From: Craspedostauros australis
Lineage: Eukaryota > Bacillariophyta > Bacillariophyceae > Mastogloiales > Achnanthaceae
Reading direction: 5' to 3'
NCBI GenBank assembly: GCA_026770025.1
Contig: JAMXDE010000021.1
Location: forward strand, 1,116,001-1,180,000
DNA: 64,000 bases
Shown: positions 55,193-64,000 of the stretch, piece after piece
How positions within the stretch are numbered: the stretch's first letter is position 1
How the letters are laid out: each line of letters begins with the position of its first letter
The notes under the pieces: generated by a model
What the model was told of the DNA's origin: nothing
Seen by the model: only the letters and a program-made list of their open reading frames with translations
Databases searched by the model: none
Made by a program: the position numbers and the translations under genes

Positions 55193-55905
55193 TATCAACA
55201 TCTAGATCGAAATTAAGGTACCCATCTCCCATGACTAGAACGTGATTCAATATTTTCTGATTCGACTCGATTTGAGAGTATAGTCGGATGAGTCTTGATA
55301 CACGATTAAGATTCAGTCACTACTGTCATCGAATCTGACGTAGGCACTGACATCATCGATGACATCAGAGGATCGGTCATTGTGATCCTCGGAATCGAGA
55401 TTATGTTTTAGTCATGGTACGCTGACCTGTCTAGCCATGCCGAGTGCATCATTGAGCACGTAGCAACAACATTTAGGATCCAGAACAACATCGTCAGAGG
55501 TGATGCATGCACCTCGTCGACGTAGACGGATCAACTCATATGTGATCAAACAGAGATCAAGATTAGGCAAGACCAGGAGAGATGAAGAAAGACCCAAGGG
55601 CGAGAATAACACGAGATATCGTGTAAATCAACATGCCATCTTGGGCAATGTTTTAGGAAAGACTGCGAGATACAACACGAGGTAATCAAGCAGCACGTTA
55701 GCAACCGTGCAATAGGCACCATCATTAGAAATAGGAGATCATCATCTCATAATCCAAACTCAATCATCAATTGACACACCAATAACTTAGCAACCAAATA
55801 CACCAAACATCTCCAACTTCACCTATTGGATTGATCACCCAGGCGGCGTCGTAAGTGCAGTGTTTGGTGCTCTCCTCTTGTCCTGTGTGTAATTGCTGAT
55901 TATCA
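55193..55905 (+). repeat. Right LTR of the copia element
   Basis: 713 bp, same length as and nearly identical to the left LTR; preceded by a purine-rich tract and followed by the target duplication TGATG at 55906-55910. Confidence 0.93.
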
Positions 55906-55910
55906 TGATG

Positions 55911-56361
55911 GAGTTGAGCAACCTCGGCACACAAGGTTCCAGCGAACGGCCACTTCGCCACAAGTTCCACCCACCATGACACTTGATGTGCATGCGAGCA
56001 ACTCATAGCCGTACGCGTGCTCATGCGCAGCAACTCACAGGTGTACGCACAGCTACTCTACTATGCTACGACAGGTGCTTTCCCGCCCATCCACGTGCTC
56101 GTCCTCTCCATGGATACCACGCCGATACGGGTCCTCCACCACCGATCATGAACACGCCCCCAACCTGCCATCAACCTCAATCGCGAAAAGAGGCGACCGA
56201 AAAGCCCACCCACACAAGAGGGGAGTGTTCACCGCACGCGAAAATCAACGAAGGTGGTGGCTGGCGAAGGAATGGCAGCAGTTCCTGTTTCTGTTCGTTC
56301 TTTCCTTCCTCGGACTCCAAATCATCTCATAAACCCTTCATCTCGTTGATGACGAAAAGCC
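55911..56361. other. Upstream region of the M11 protease gene
   Basis: No gene is supported. The copia element is inserted about 450 bp upstream of the protease start codon, so the right LTR now sits where distal promoter elements would be. Confidence 0.45.
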
Positions 56362-59300
56362 ATGCATTCTCACTTCTGCCAACGAATCCTTGCTGCTGTG
56401 GTGCTTGCGGCGCTTGCCGCTACGGCAGCGGCATCCCCGATGTCAAAGTTGGTGGTGAGTACGAGCAAGATGGCAACTGTCACTGTTGTCTCGACGTGTG
56501 GGGGCTCCTTCTTTGCTGACATTCTCGCCTTGCCGCATCCGCATCCACAGACATACGCGTACGTGCATCCAATTCAGTGATCTCATCCTCAACTCAACCA
56601 TGATTCTGTACCTTGTATTATGCAATACATCACAACGCATCACGTCACGTCACATCACGCCACGTCCTTCACCACAATACCAACAACTGAATCGAACTCA
56701 ATTCAGATGCATGACGCTGCCTCGGGCGAACACAGTATCCTACAGGAGCCATGCCTCGTCTCGGCACGTATCACTGGCACTGCCGACGGAACGGATGCAA
56801 CTGACTTATCTTGCATGCTCCAAGGCTCCGATGAAGAAGAACATGGGCCTGTGCATTTAACCATCGAAGGGCTGACGCCGGAATGGGCCAAGAACAACCG
56901 TGCATGGCCATTTTCCTCTTCCAAGTCCACGTTGTTTCTGGATAATGTCATCATCGATGTCACCGACTTCTCCTTGAAGCTGCCAGACTTGAAGATCATC
57001 GATGACATGACGATCGAGCATCATCAACGAAGCGAACAAAGCGATGGACATGGACATGGACATGGTCGTTCTCTGACCACTCCTGACGTCTTTGGTTCTG
57101 GCGACAAGAAGTTCCTCCTCATTCAGGTCGTCTTCCAAACCGACTACACAGTTCCCAAGTCCCTCATCAAAGACGAGATCTTCGGCGCTCAGCCCAACTT
57201 CACCGACCAGTTCGCGGCCATGTCTTTTGACAAGCTGAGGCTCTCCACCATGCCGACGAATGGGACAGATGATGGGATTTTGACAATTGAGTTCCCCCCT
57301 CACGTTGATCCCACCACTCTCGAGGCAAGAAGAGTTGATAATGCCATCTCACAATATCTGATGCAGGAGGTCAAGATCTATGATGACTTTGATTTCTTCT
57401 TGATCCTGGTCCCAATCGGGTTGAATAACCCTGGAACTGATTGGATCGGTAAGTGCCAACAATGACCGCACAACCTGTGTCTTCCATGTCAACATTTCGC
57501 ACTGATATCGTGGCGAGCTCTACACGTGTTCATACTCCTATCTAACCCGTCTCACTCCATCATGCAATACCATCTTTCTTCCGTGCGAATCAAACTCTCC
57601 CGATTATCAACGCGCGCACCGATGTAACCAACACACCACTGATTCACAGCGTACGCCTATTTCGACGACAAGATCAGCGTGTACAACGGTATCGAAGAGT
57701 ATCCAGGCACACACTGGGCAACCAACCCTGCCATCATCGTCCACGAACTCGGTCACAACTTTGGGCTTGGCCATTCCAATCGGAACGAGAAAGAGTACGA
57801 AGATCGCAGGTAAGCGCAGCCAATGTGCCAGCAGAGAGAAAGAGAGAGAGGTTGAAGACAATCCGCGACGTTCTGTATCAATCTTTGTAGGCGGATGGAC
57901 GATCGGACACAAGAACGGACACAATCGAACTCTGGAGAGAGCACATTGGACGCGTCTGCCATGTTCTGGTCCTCATCACATGATAGGGGCCCTCTTTCTC
58001 GTTCGAAGCCCATCTAACCCCGTCTTCGTGTATTCTCTTCCTCGTTGTTGACGTCTTGCGGTCAATGGATTCCAATCCCAACATTGGCCATTATTCCGCA
58101 GCGGCGCGATGGGCAGGCCAATTTTTAGTCCATTTATTAATGAAACGCTGGCCGATAAGGTGGGGTACAACGGTAAGTGCTACGACGCCGCCGCCTTGTG
58201 GAGAGCAAGGACCTAGATGATTCCGTTCCAGGAGGAGTTGCGTCACCTCATCGCATACAATGCGATACAACGCGATGCGACGCTCTACGTACACTGCCTC
58301 AGCAATCATTCCCTTCTCCATCGTTTCGTTCTTTACGTCCACGCCAAATCATTTCACGCTCTCATGCTCATGCTGCAAACCTACCTCTTCAATATCATTA
58401 CTCTTGTGCCTGCCCCTCCACCACACATAGGTGCCAAGAGTTGGCTGATGGGGTGGTATTCCGATCAGACCACATTGCTCACCGGAGGTCAAGACATCGA
58501 CTTCGAGGGAAGGCTCTGCGGAGTGGTCGATTATGACCCCGCTGACACCAGTTTCGATGTCATCATCCGAATTGACGATCCTGAGAGTGAATTGAACTAC
58601 TACATCGCCTTCAACAGAGCCATCAACTTCAACGCCGATTCTCCGCTGGGCAGGGATCAGGTCCTCGTGACAAGGGCACAAGACAACAACACTACCCTGA
58701 AGCGATTCTCTCATCTGGAGGCCATTCTGAACATGGCACAACCATCGCACAGAATTAACGCCCAGTCGTCTGTGTTGGATGGGATCGTCATTTCGGTATC
58801 CAACATCGATGATGACTCGACCACACCCATGTGTGCGACGGTGAGCGTGAAACTGGATTTCAGTCAATCACCAAGTGTGGCACCATCCGTTTCTATGGCA
58901 CCATCCGTTTCTATGGTACCATCATTGTCATCACTCCCATCGAATGTCCCGACTATAACCCCCTCGTCTGCCCCAACCGAATTTTGCGGCACGTGGGAGT
59001 TCACAGAGCGCAGCGGATCTCGCTCAGATGAGCGCATTGAGTCATTCAGATTCGATGTTCGCATACTGGACCGCATCGAATTCACCGCGATCAAGGTCGC
59101 AGTGGCTCCTGAACTCACCAACATGCCATACACGATCTTCTTCCGCCCAAGCACCTGGGATGCCGATGGCAACTGGACTCAGATTGCGTCAGGAAACAAC
59201 GGAGAAACGGACTCGTCTGGCTTCTCCCCCTCCCTCATATTTGATCAGCCCGTGGCGGTGCCTGCGGAGAATGACATTGTATCCTTCCGCATTGACATGG

Positions 59301-60415
59301 CCGACAGGTTGGATATTGTGGCCTCATCATCTCCGATGGTGATCCCAGAGGACTTTGTCGAGTGCCCAGACTGCCCATTCGAAGTATTCTCCGGACAAGG
59401 TAGCCTCGAAGTTGGAAACAGACCGCCCAATTTCAGCGATGAGTTCCCCATCTTTTTCGGCATCCTCGAATTCTGCCTGGATCTGAGCACCGAGATGCCG
59501 ACCGGATCTGCTTCCCCCACTACGACAACATCGCCAACAACCCAGCCATCCGCAGGCCCCACGCAGGCACCAACAGAGACCTGCCGCGACGCAAAAACAG
59601 CAGGTCTCCCAAGAGAATTCTATGACGACACGGTCGCTTCAGTGCGACACGACATTCAGATTCTGGATAGTGTCGACATCACAGGCATGAGGCTTGTCCT
59701 GCCATCGACGGGGAACCAAACTTTCACAATCTTCTACCGCCCAAGTACGTGGGATTTTCCCGGGAATTGGGCAGAACTTGCATCGGGAACGATCGAGGCC
59801 AGAGGTGATGGTGAATTCACAGACGTGATTGCATTCGATCAACCTTTGGCTGTATCCGAAAGCGACGACGTGATCTCCATCCGCATCGATACACGAACGA
59901 GCACAGGGGATGAGTTTTCGAGGAACATCATTCCCATCCCTCCAGACTGGATTGATTGCGGCAATTGCCCATTCACTATCTTTACGGGAATTGCGAGCGA
60001 TGTTGTCGGTGATTATCCTCCTGCTCTCTATGGTGACGTCTTTGAGTACTTCAAGGGTTCACTGGAATTCTGCAACAGTAACTCGATGATGCCGTCATCC
60101 GCTCCGTCATTCACGCTGTCGTCCACGCCGTCACCCGCTCCGTCATCCATGCTGTCGTCCACACCGTCATCCACGCCGTCATCCGCTCCGTCATCCATGC
60201 TGTCGTCCACGCCGTCATTCACGCCGTCATCCGCTCCGTCATCCATGCTGTCGTCCACGCCGCCATCTGCGCTACCATCTGCGCTACCATCCACGCTGTC
60301 GTCCTTCCCTTCCTCCCAACCATCTCACTTGCGCAGCACGAAGGGGGCGAAATCATCCAAATCGGACAAGTCATCAAAGGAGAGCAAGACGAAGTCTCCC
60401 AAGTCATCCAAATGA
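56362..60415 (+). CDS. Secreted M11 (gametolysin-type) metalloprotease with tandem C-terminal domains and lysine-rich tail
   Basis: Zinc metalloprotease; gametolysins digest cell-wall or matrix glycoproteins. Five exons: 56362-56454, 56707-57448, 57650-57809, 58102-58172 and 58431-60415, all with GT-AG introns (GTGAGT, GTAAGT, GTAAGC, GTAAGT starts) and matching phases; 1016 residues. A signal peptide is clear (RILAAVVLAALAATAAASP). The zinc site HELGHNFGLGHS (His310, Glu311, His314, His320) crosses into a Met-turn SGAMG in exon 4, then AKSWLMGW. After the catalytic part come two ~160-residue repeats (about 539-698 and 738-900) sharing FYRPSTWD/FFRPSTWD, GNW, FDQPxAV and a CxxCPF motif, joined by Ser/Pro/Thr linkers. 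The tail is a PSSxPSS repeat, then KGAKSSKSDKSSKESKTK, which resembles lysine-cluster silica-targeting tails of diatoms. Family certain; cell-wall role inferred. Confidence 0.9.
60100..60300 (+). repeat. Coding minisatellite, PSSxPSSMLSSTP units
   Basis: Imperfect tandem units of about 15-48 bp built from CCGTCATCCGCTCCGTCATC and CATGCTGTCGTCCACG, encoding a Ser/Pro/Thr-rich spacer near the C-terminus of the M11 protease. Such tracts are usually O-glycosylated extracellular linkers. Confidence 0.8.
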
Positions 60416-61016
60416 AGCGAGTCGCCGAAGAGCTCCAAATGAGACCACTCAACAAGTATGGATACTCGTGCATCCAGCTCCTGTTGCAGCAATGAAGGCA
60501 GATGGTGGTCTCTCACCAGGCTGTGTCACAATCCTTGACCATGGGATGAGGGATACCATCGAAGCTCGAGGATTGAAGAATGAACAATCTACTCCATGAT
60601 ATGATACATGTTAAGCATCTTCACAGAAGCACATACATTACAACCTGCCAATCTCCTCCGTCCGCATAGCTCGTATTATCGTATGCAGACCGCTCGCGGA
60701 ATCCTGCTTGTATGTATGGTAGGTATGATTGCCACCATTTTGATCGGATTCATGTTAATTCCGTGGTGATACGCTCCGAGTACGAGGACTGCATGAAATC
60801 CATTCTCATACCCAACATTCATATAATAGTATTATGGACCAGGAGAAAAGAGTGAAACTGGAAGCGTTGGAAGTTTCTGGAGCAAGAGAGAGGATATCGC
60901 TTCTCGGTTCCACAGTATCTGTGTGCCGGAGAATGGTAGCATCGGTAAATCTGCGGATGCCTCATGGAGTCGCAACGCAAACGGCCGGCGGCCATGGCCA
61001 GGTCTCGCGGCGTACC
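60416..61016. other. Convergent spacer, M11 protease and membrane-protein gene
   Basis: AT-richer sequence with no supported gene; it must contain the 3' ends of both convergent transcripts. Confidence 0.4.
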
Positions 61017-62423
61017 TCATTTCTCCATGTTCGACCCGCTGGTGGCCTCCGAATGAACACCGTAGTGCTCCATGGTCCATCCAATTGTCGCCGTTGACAC
61101 GATATCTGTGAACGGCACCAGCTCTTCCACAAGGCTCACGTACTTCAAGCTGGAGTGGACAGAGTCGTACATGACCATCGCCGGTATGAATTGGATCGGC
61201 GCCCATATCACATTGCATAGTTTGCTGACGACTGGCAACAGGTACGACGATGAACCCACGAAGTCTATCGCCAACGACACCCACAGGGAGTTGGGATCAG
61301 TCGGCAGGATGTGCCGCACGAGGCTGACGGGCATTGGGTACGGTCCGGTTTGGTAGATCAGTCGCTGCGCTGCCTGGGATGGCAACAGCAACGAATCGGC
61401 GAAGGGTATGAACACCGTGCCGCCAATATGCTCTCGTCCATGGCGTGTGCTGGAATACATCGCGAGGCCGGACGCGACGATCGAGGTGATCGCGATGATG
61501 AAGAACGGCAACGCGACGGGCATGAAAACGAGGAGCGTGTCCATCATGGTGGGCGACGCCACCACGATGGCCGTGATGAGCGGAATCAATGGCAGGAGAA
61601 TCGTGTTGGAGGATGTCGGTACACGTATCTTGGATGCAGGTTCCCGTATCCAATCCTCTGATGGATAGACAAGATGGAACCACCCTTGCGCGATGGCGAT
61701 GAACGCTGCGATTTCGGGTCGGTACGGGGCATCCAGATGAAGCTTGACTCGAATGGTCGGTGATGGATTGTCGCTGACGCCATCGCCAACCGATGAAGCG
61801 AATGATCTTCCCGCGGCCAATGCTGTCGCCGTAGGAGTAGTTGCAGATTTGCCTGCAGCATTCGGTATCCTTCGAGTTGTTGCTGTTGTTGCTGCTACTG
61901 CTGCTTCAGGTGGTGTTGGTATTGGTGATGATGATGGCGATTGGATGAAATTGAGAATCTGCCAGGATGTTTAGTGAATGTTCAAATCATTGAGCGAGAG
62001 CTTCGTTTCCAAGTTGAGATCTGGGTCATCATAGATCACGCAGATCGTCGCGGTCGATCTGTGCAGCTGCGGAAAGGGCTTTTCGTATTGACGTCGTTCT
62101 CGCTCTCCGTTGATGAAGTGCGCATGCTGGACGATACAGCTGCCGATGCTGGCGTGGATGCATTGTCAGTGTTGAACCGAGAGGAGTTGCGATCCTCGTG
62201 CTTGGCAAACCAGAGGCCCTGTGGAAACAGTCACGTTGCCAATGTTCATGATCACCGCGATGGGCTGACGACTCGTTGGAAGATCGTAGACGGAGAGGAT
62301 GGCGGCCTCCAGATAGCCTTCATCCGCAATGCTGTCACTTGTGCCAGTCGTCATGCTCGCGGTTCGACTGGTCGGCACCCTTTGTGATGATGTGCTGCAC
62401 CGTCCGGTACTTGGATTAGTCAT
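61017..62423 (-). pseudogene. C2-like/multi-pass membrane protein, probable pseudogene (two in-frame stops)
   Basis: On the minus strand a single frame starts at the ATG at 62423 and reads through 1407 bp to a TGA at 61017-61019. The N-terminal part looks like a C2-type beta domain (GYLEAAILSVYDLPTSRQP, then LHRSTATICVIYDDPDLNLE and LSLNDLNIH, then TSWQILNF). A Pro/Thr/Ala linker follows, then a hydrophobic C-terminal half with several membrane segments (ILLPLIPLITAIVVA, LLVFMPVALPFFIIAIT) and a conserved-looking end KYVSLVEELVPFTDIVSTAT. Two stops lie in this same frame: TGA at 62166-62168 and TAA at 61971-61973. The frame is otherwise kept, suggesting recent loss by point changes. Alternatives: the TGA lies in a 51-bp intron, a 110-bp intron hides the TAA, or the TGA encodes selenocysteine; the TAA argues against the last. 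The downstream frame alone (to 61820) has no ATG near its front. Confidence 0.55.
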
Positions 62424-62593
62424 GGATAAATACGACGGCCAGACCGTACATGGAACCCAATGACGTTTCCAATCGAGTCCCGCGTAACCAAACTTCGTGC
62501 TGAAGCAATAATTTGAATTTGTGCAGACGTTATATTAGCGTTACGCGTGTCAGTCTGTTTCCGTGTCAGAGAGCACGGCTGGCGTGTTTCAGC

Positions 62594-62725
62594 TTGATTC
62601 AGAATCTGGCTCCGATTCAGAACGGATTCAGAATTTCAGAACGGATTCAGACTTTCAGAACGGATTCAGAATCGAGTCAGAACTTCAGAACTTCAGAATT
62701 TTTCCATTCTGATTCTGAATCGAGA
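62594..62725. repeat. TTCAGAACGGATTCAGAA-type tandem array
   Basis: Imperfect direct repeats of ATTCAGAACGG and TTCAGAA units, about ten in all. They are followed by GATTCTGAATCGAG, which is complementary to the repeat unit GATTCAGAATC and could fold back on it. Confidence 0.8.
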
Positions 62726-62858
62726 GTGTCCCTCCGAGTGATCCCTGTGGGGGCTTCGTCGCAGACACACACAAGTTTCCTTCTGTCTGTTGGCTTGTCC
62801 GGGCGCGTCATTTCCGCTCATGTTGTTCGCCCACACAGAAATACGAATGCTCTACTGT

Positions 62859-62893
62859 ACACAAACACAAACACAAACACAAACACAAACACA
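62859..62893. repeat. ACAAAC hexanucleotide microsatellite
   Basis: About six copies of ACAAAC, followed directly by a short GA run. Confidence 0.85.
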
Positions 62894-63012
62894 GAGAGAG
62901 AGTAACAACCAACATACTGGGTGTGACATCAACAACATGACCACAAGTAGAAACATCTTGGCGCCAGAAAAGATATTGTAGGCAGTATGACAATGACAGC
63001 TAGTATGGTTAT

Positions 63013-63549
63013 CTACTCAGTATTCTGTTCTTGGTTGACTGCGCGTGCTGCGCTGAGGAGTTGTTCGCGCATTGCTTTCCTATTCTCCTCCTCATTTTTG
63101 CGTCGCTGCAACCAGTACGTCGATGCCATCTTGCTTCGCTTGAGTTGATAGATGTGATCGCGAAGTTGCTTCAGCGTGAACTGGTGGTACACGACATTCG
63201 ACTCGTAGAGATCGTTGGGCTTCTTGGCAAGGTGCAGACCCTCATCGAAGTCAGTTGCCAGCTGTGCCTCTGCATTTGATCCCTTCCATCGAGGGCGAGT
63301 GTGCACAATTGGTGGAAGGGCCTTGAATTGTTCGAAAGCCTGGGCATCAGCTTGTACTTGTCGCTTTTGTTCATTGCATGCCTTGCGAAGAGTTCGAAGA
63401 TTGGTACAGAAGTTGGCGTAGTTGATTTGCTTGTATTCGACTCGCAGTTCGTAGACGGCACGAGGTTTCATGTCATCAGTGATTCTCCCATGCAGAAGAT
63501 CATCACGAAGAGTCTCCTTGACCGCTGACCACAACTTGCTGCGAGCCAT
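63013..63549 (-). CDS. Small protein with a duplicated ~60-residue unit, function unknown
   Basis: Single exon, 178 residues from the ATG at 63549; the frame upstream begins with TTG. Two related units are visible. The first has KLWSAVKETLRDDLLHGRI, PRAVYELRVEY and FCTNLRTLRKAC; the second has WKGSNAEAQLATDFDEGLH, PNDLYESNVVY and FTLKQLRDHIYQLKR. Both follow the pattern of a first helix with Leu-xx-Asp, a Gly, Pro-xx-x-Tyr-Glu, a Tyr, then Phe-xxx-Leu-xx-Leu/His. The protein is rich in Lys, Arg and Gln and probably all-helical. I recall similar proteins in stramenopile genomes but know no function. No signal peptide. Confidence 0.65.
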   Translation of the reverse strand: MARSKLWSAVKETLRDDLLHGRITDDMKPRAVYELRVEYKQINYANFCTNLRTLRKACNEQKRQVQADAQAFEQFKALPPIVHTRPRWKGSNAEAQLATDFDEGLHLAKKPNDLYESNVVYHQFTLKQLRDHIYQLKRSKMASTYWLQRRKNEEENRKAMREQLLSAARAVNQEQNTE

Positions 63550-63551
63550 GA

Positions 63552-63959
63552 TTAACAAGTAGTCGAGATGTTGTTCTGTTGTAGTTTGTGTGTGTGACTT
63601 GTTGTGACGTTGGGCAAGAGTCGCATTGAGACCAAGCGGACTCTACCACTCATATCTGCAAGATAACACCCAACAATCGATACGAAGAGAACAACATGAG
63701 CAACTACAACGAGTTCGGTAGCCCCGCCAGCAATAATCCGTGTCAGGAATCGGGGGTACGACTTTGCAAAGATACCGTATTCTGCCGCAGCTCCCATGAG
63801 GACTGACTGGAACCGGAATGGTATTAAGTGCAAAGATACCCATGATTGCCGCAACCCCCAATAGCATCTCCCAGACAAACCGCAACCTAGCAATCGACCA
63901 GTTGCACTCGGACAGCCCAATGGCCTTACCTGTCTTATGCGACATCCAAGCACCCTCAT
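63552..63959 (-). CDS. Possible terminal exon(s) of a membrane protein running off the window
   Basis: A minus-strand frame with the segment YGIFAKSYPRFLTRIIAGGA followed by TELVVVAHVVLFVSIVGCYL looks like a membrane-protein exon, and another frame over 63850-63945 contains FVWEMLLGVAAIMGIFALNT. A good 5' splice site, ACAG/GTAAGG, lies at about 63927-63936 on the minus strand, which suggests that exons continue past the window edge. Exon limits cannot be settled here and the call is weak. Confidence 0.2.
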   Translation of the reverse strand: MRVLGCRIRQVRPLGCPSATGRLLGCGLSGRCYWGLRQSWVSLHLIPFRFQSVLMGAAAEYGIFAKSYPRFLTRIIAGGATELVVVAHVVLFVSIVGCYLADMSGRVRLVSMRLLPNVTTSHTHKLQQNNISTTC

Positions 63960-64000
63960 CCAGTGGCCTACTCGGCCATGTCCCGATAACGGTCGGGAAC

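Larger units (their letters stand above)
47449..55905 (+). mobile_element. Ty1/copia LTR retrotransposon, looks whole and recent
   Basis: An 8457-bp element bounded by two direct LTRs of 713 bp and a 5-bp target duplication. Order: LTR, 1.5-kb untranslated leader, one gag-pol frame (protease, integrase, reverse transcriptase, RNase H: the copia order), a purine-rich tract ATAGGGGAG just before the right LTR, and the second LTR. The LTRs are almost identical by eye (about one difference), so the insertion is young. It resembles the copia-like elements described from diatoms; the precise lineage needs a tree. An older inverted relative of its LTR lies 1.4 kb to the left. Confidence 0.95.
62424..63012. 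other. Spacer with two tandem-repeat arrays
   Basis: No gene is supported. It contains the TTCAGAACGGA-type array (62594-62725) and an ACAAAC hexanucleotide run (62859-62893), and a GGCGCCAGAAAA element near 62960. Confidence 0.5.

Noticed and set aside
1-64000. CRISPR arrays, operons or other bacterial features
   Set aside because: Spliceosomal introns, eukaryote-specific families and the copia element show this is eukaryotic nuclear DNA; the tandem arrays lack repeat-spacer structure.

Overview
The window looks like nuclear DNA of a stramenopile alga, most likely a diatom. The signs are few and short introns (147-360 bp where a reading frame demands one), a Ty1/copia retroelement of the kind common in diatoms, a secreted gametolysin-type (M11) protease with Ser/Pro linkers and a lysine-rich tail, a PLAC8 protein, and an Armadillo protein with a Cys-rich N-terminus. 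Base composition is near 50% GC. Gene spacing is loose, and the spacers are full of short tandem repeats. This assignment is inference from gene content; no rRNA or other marker gene is present.

Layout. 0.4-16.1 kb: three related genes, each with a long, disordered, basic Ser/Arg/Lys-rich region followed by a C-terminal CAP (SCP/YkwD-like) domain. The first two are divergent; the second and third flank a protein kinase. 16.7-18.8 kb: a selenocysteine tRNA gene, then a methionine sulfoxide reductase B gene with one intron. 19.2-28.8 kb: RNA and ribosome genes, namely a PPR protein, a DIS3L2-like 3'-5' exoribonuclease (one intron) and, divergent from it, the ribosome assembly factor RPF2, followed by a PLAC8 membrane protein. 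30.2-43.4 kb: an Armadillo-repeat protein, a large acidic protein of unknown function and a purple acid phosphatase (one intron), all on the minus strand. 44.6-55.9 kb: a mobile-element region with a broken reverse-transcriptase-type remnant, an old inverted relative of the next element's LTR, and an 8.5-kb copia element that looks whole and recent (two 713-bp LTRs, a 5-bp target duplication, one 1821-residue gag-pol frame, and a hairpin-rich leader). 56.4-60.4 kb: a five-exon M11 metalloprotease. 61.0-62.4 kb: a C2-like/membrane protein gene in one frame that carries two in-frame stops, probably a pseudogene. 63.0-63.5 kb: a small protein built from a repeated unit.

How the genes fit together. 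Apart from the CAP trio, which is a clear local gene family, and the divergent RPF2/DIS3L2-like pair, which share one 425-bp spacer and both act on RNA, I see no pathway cluster. Many longest open frames in the spacers begin at TTG or GTG and consist of simple sequence; I did not call them genes. Starts below were moved to ATG where the longest frame began at a non-ATG codon.
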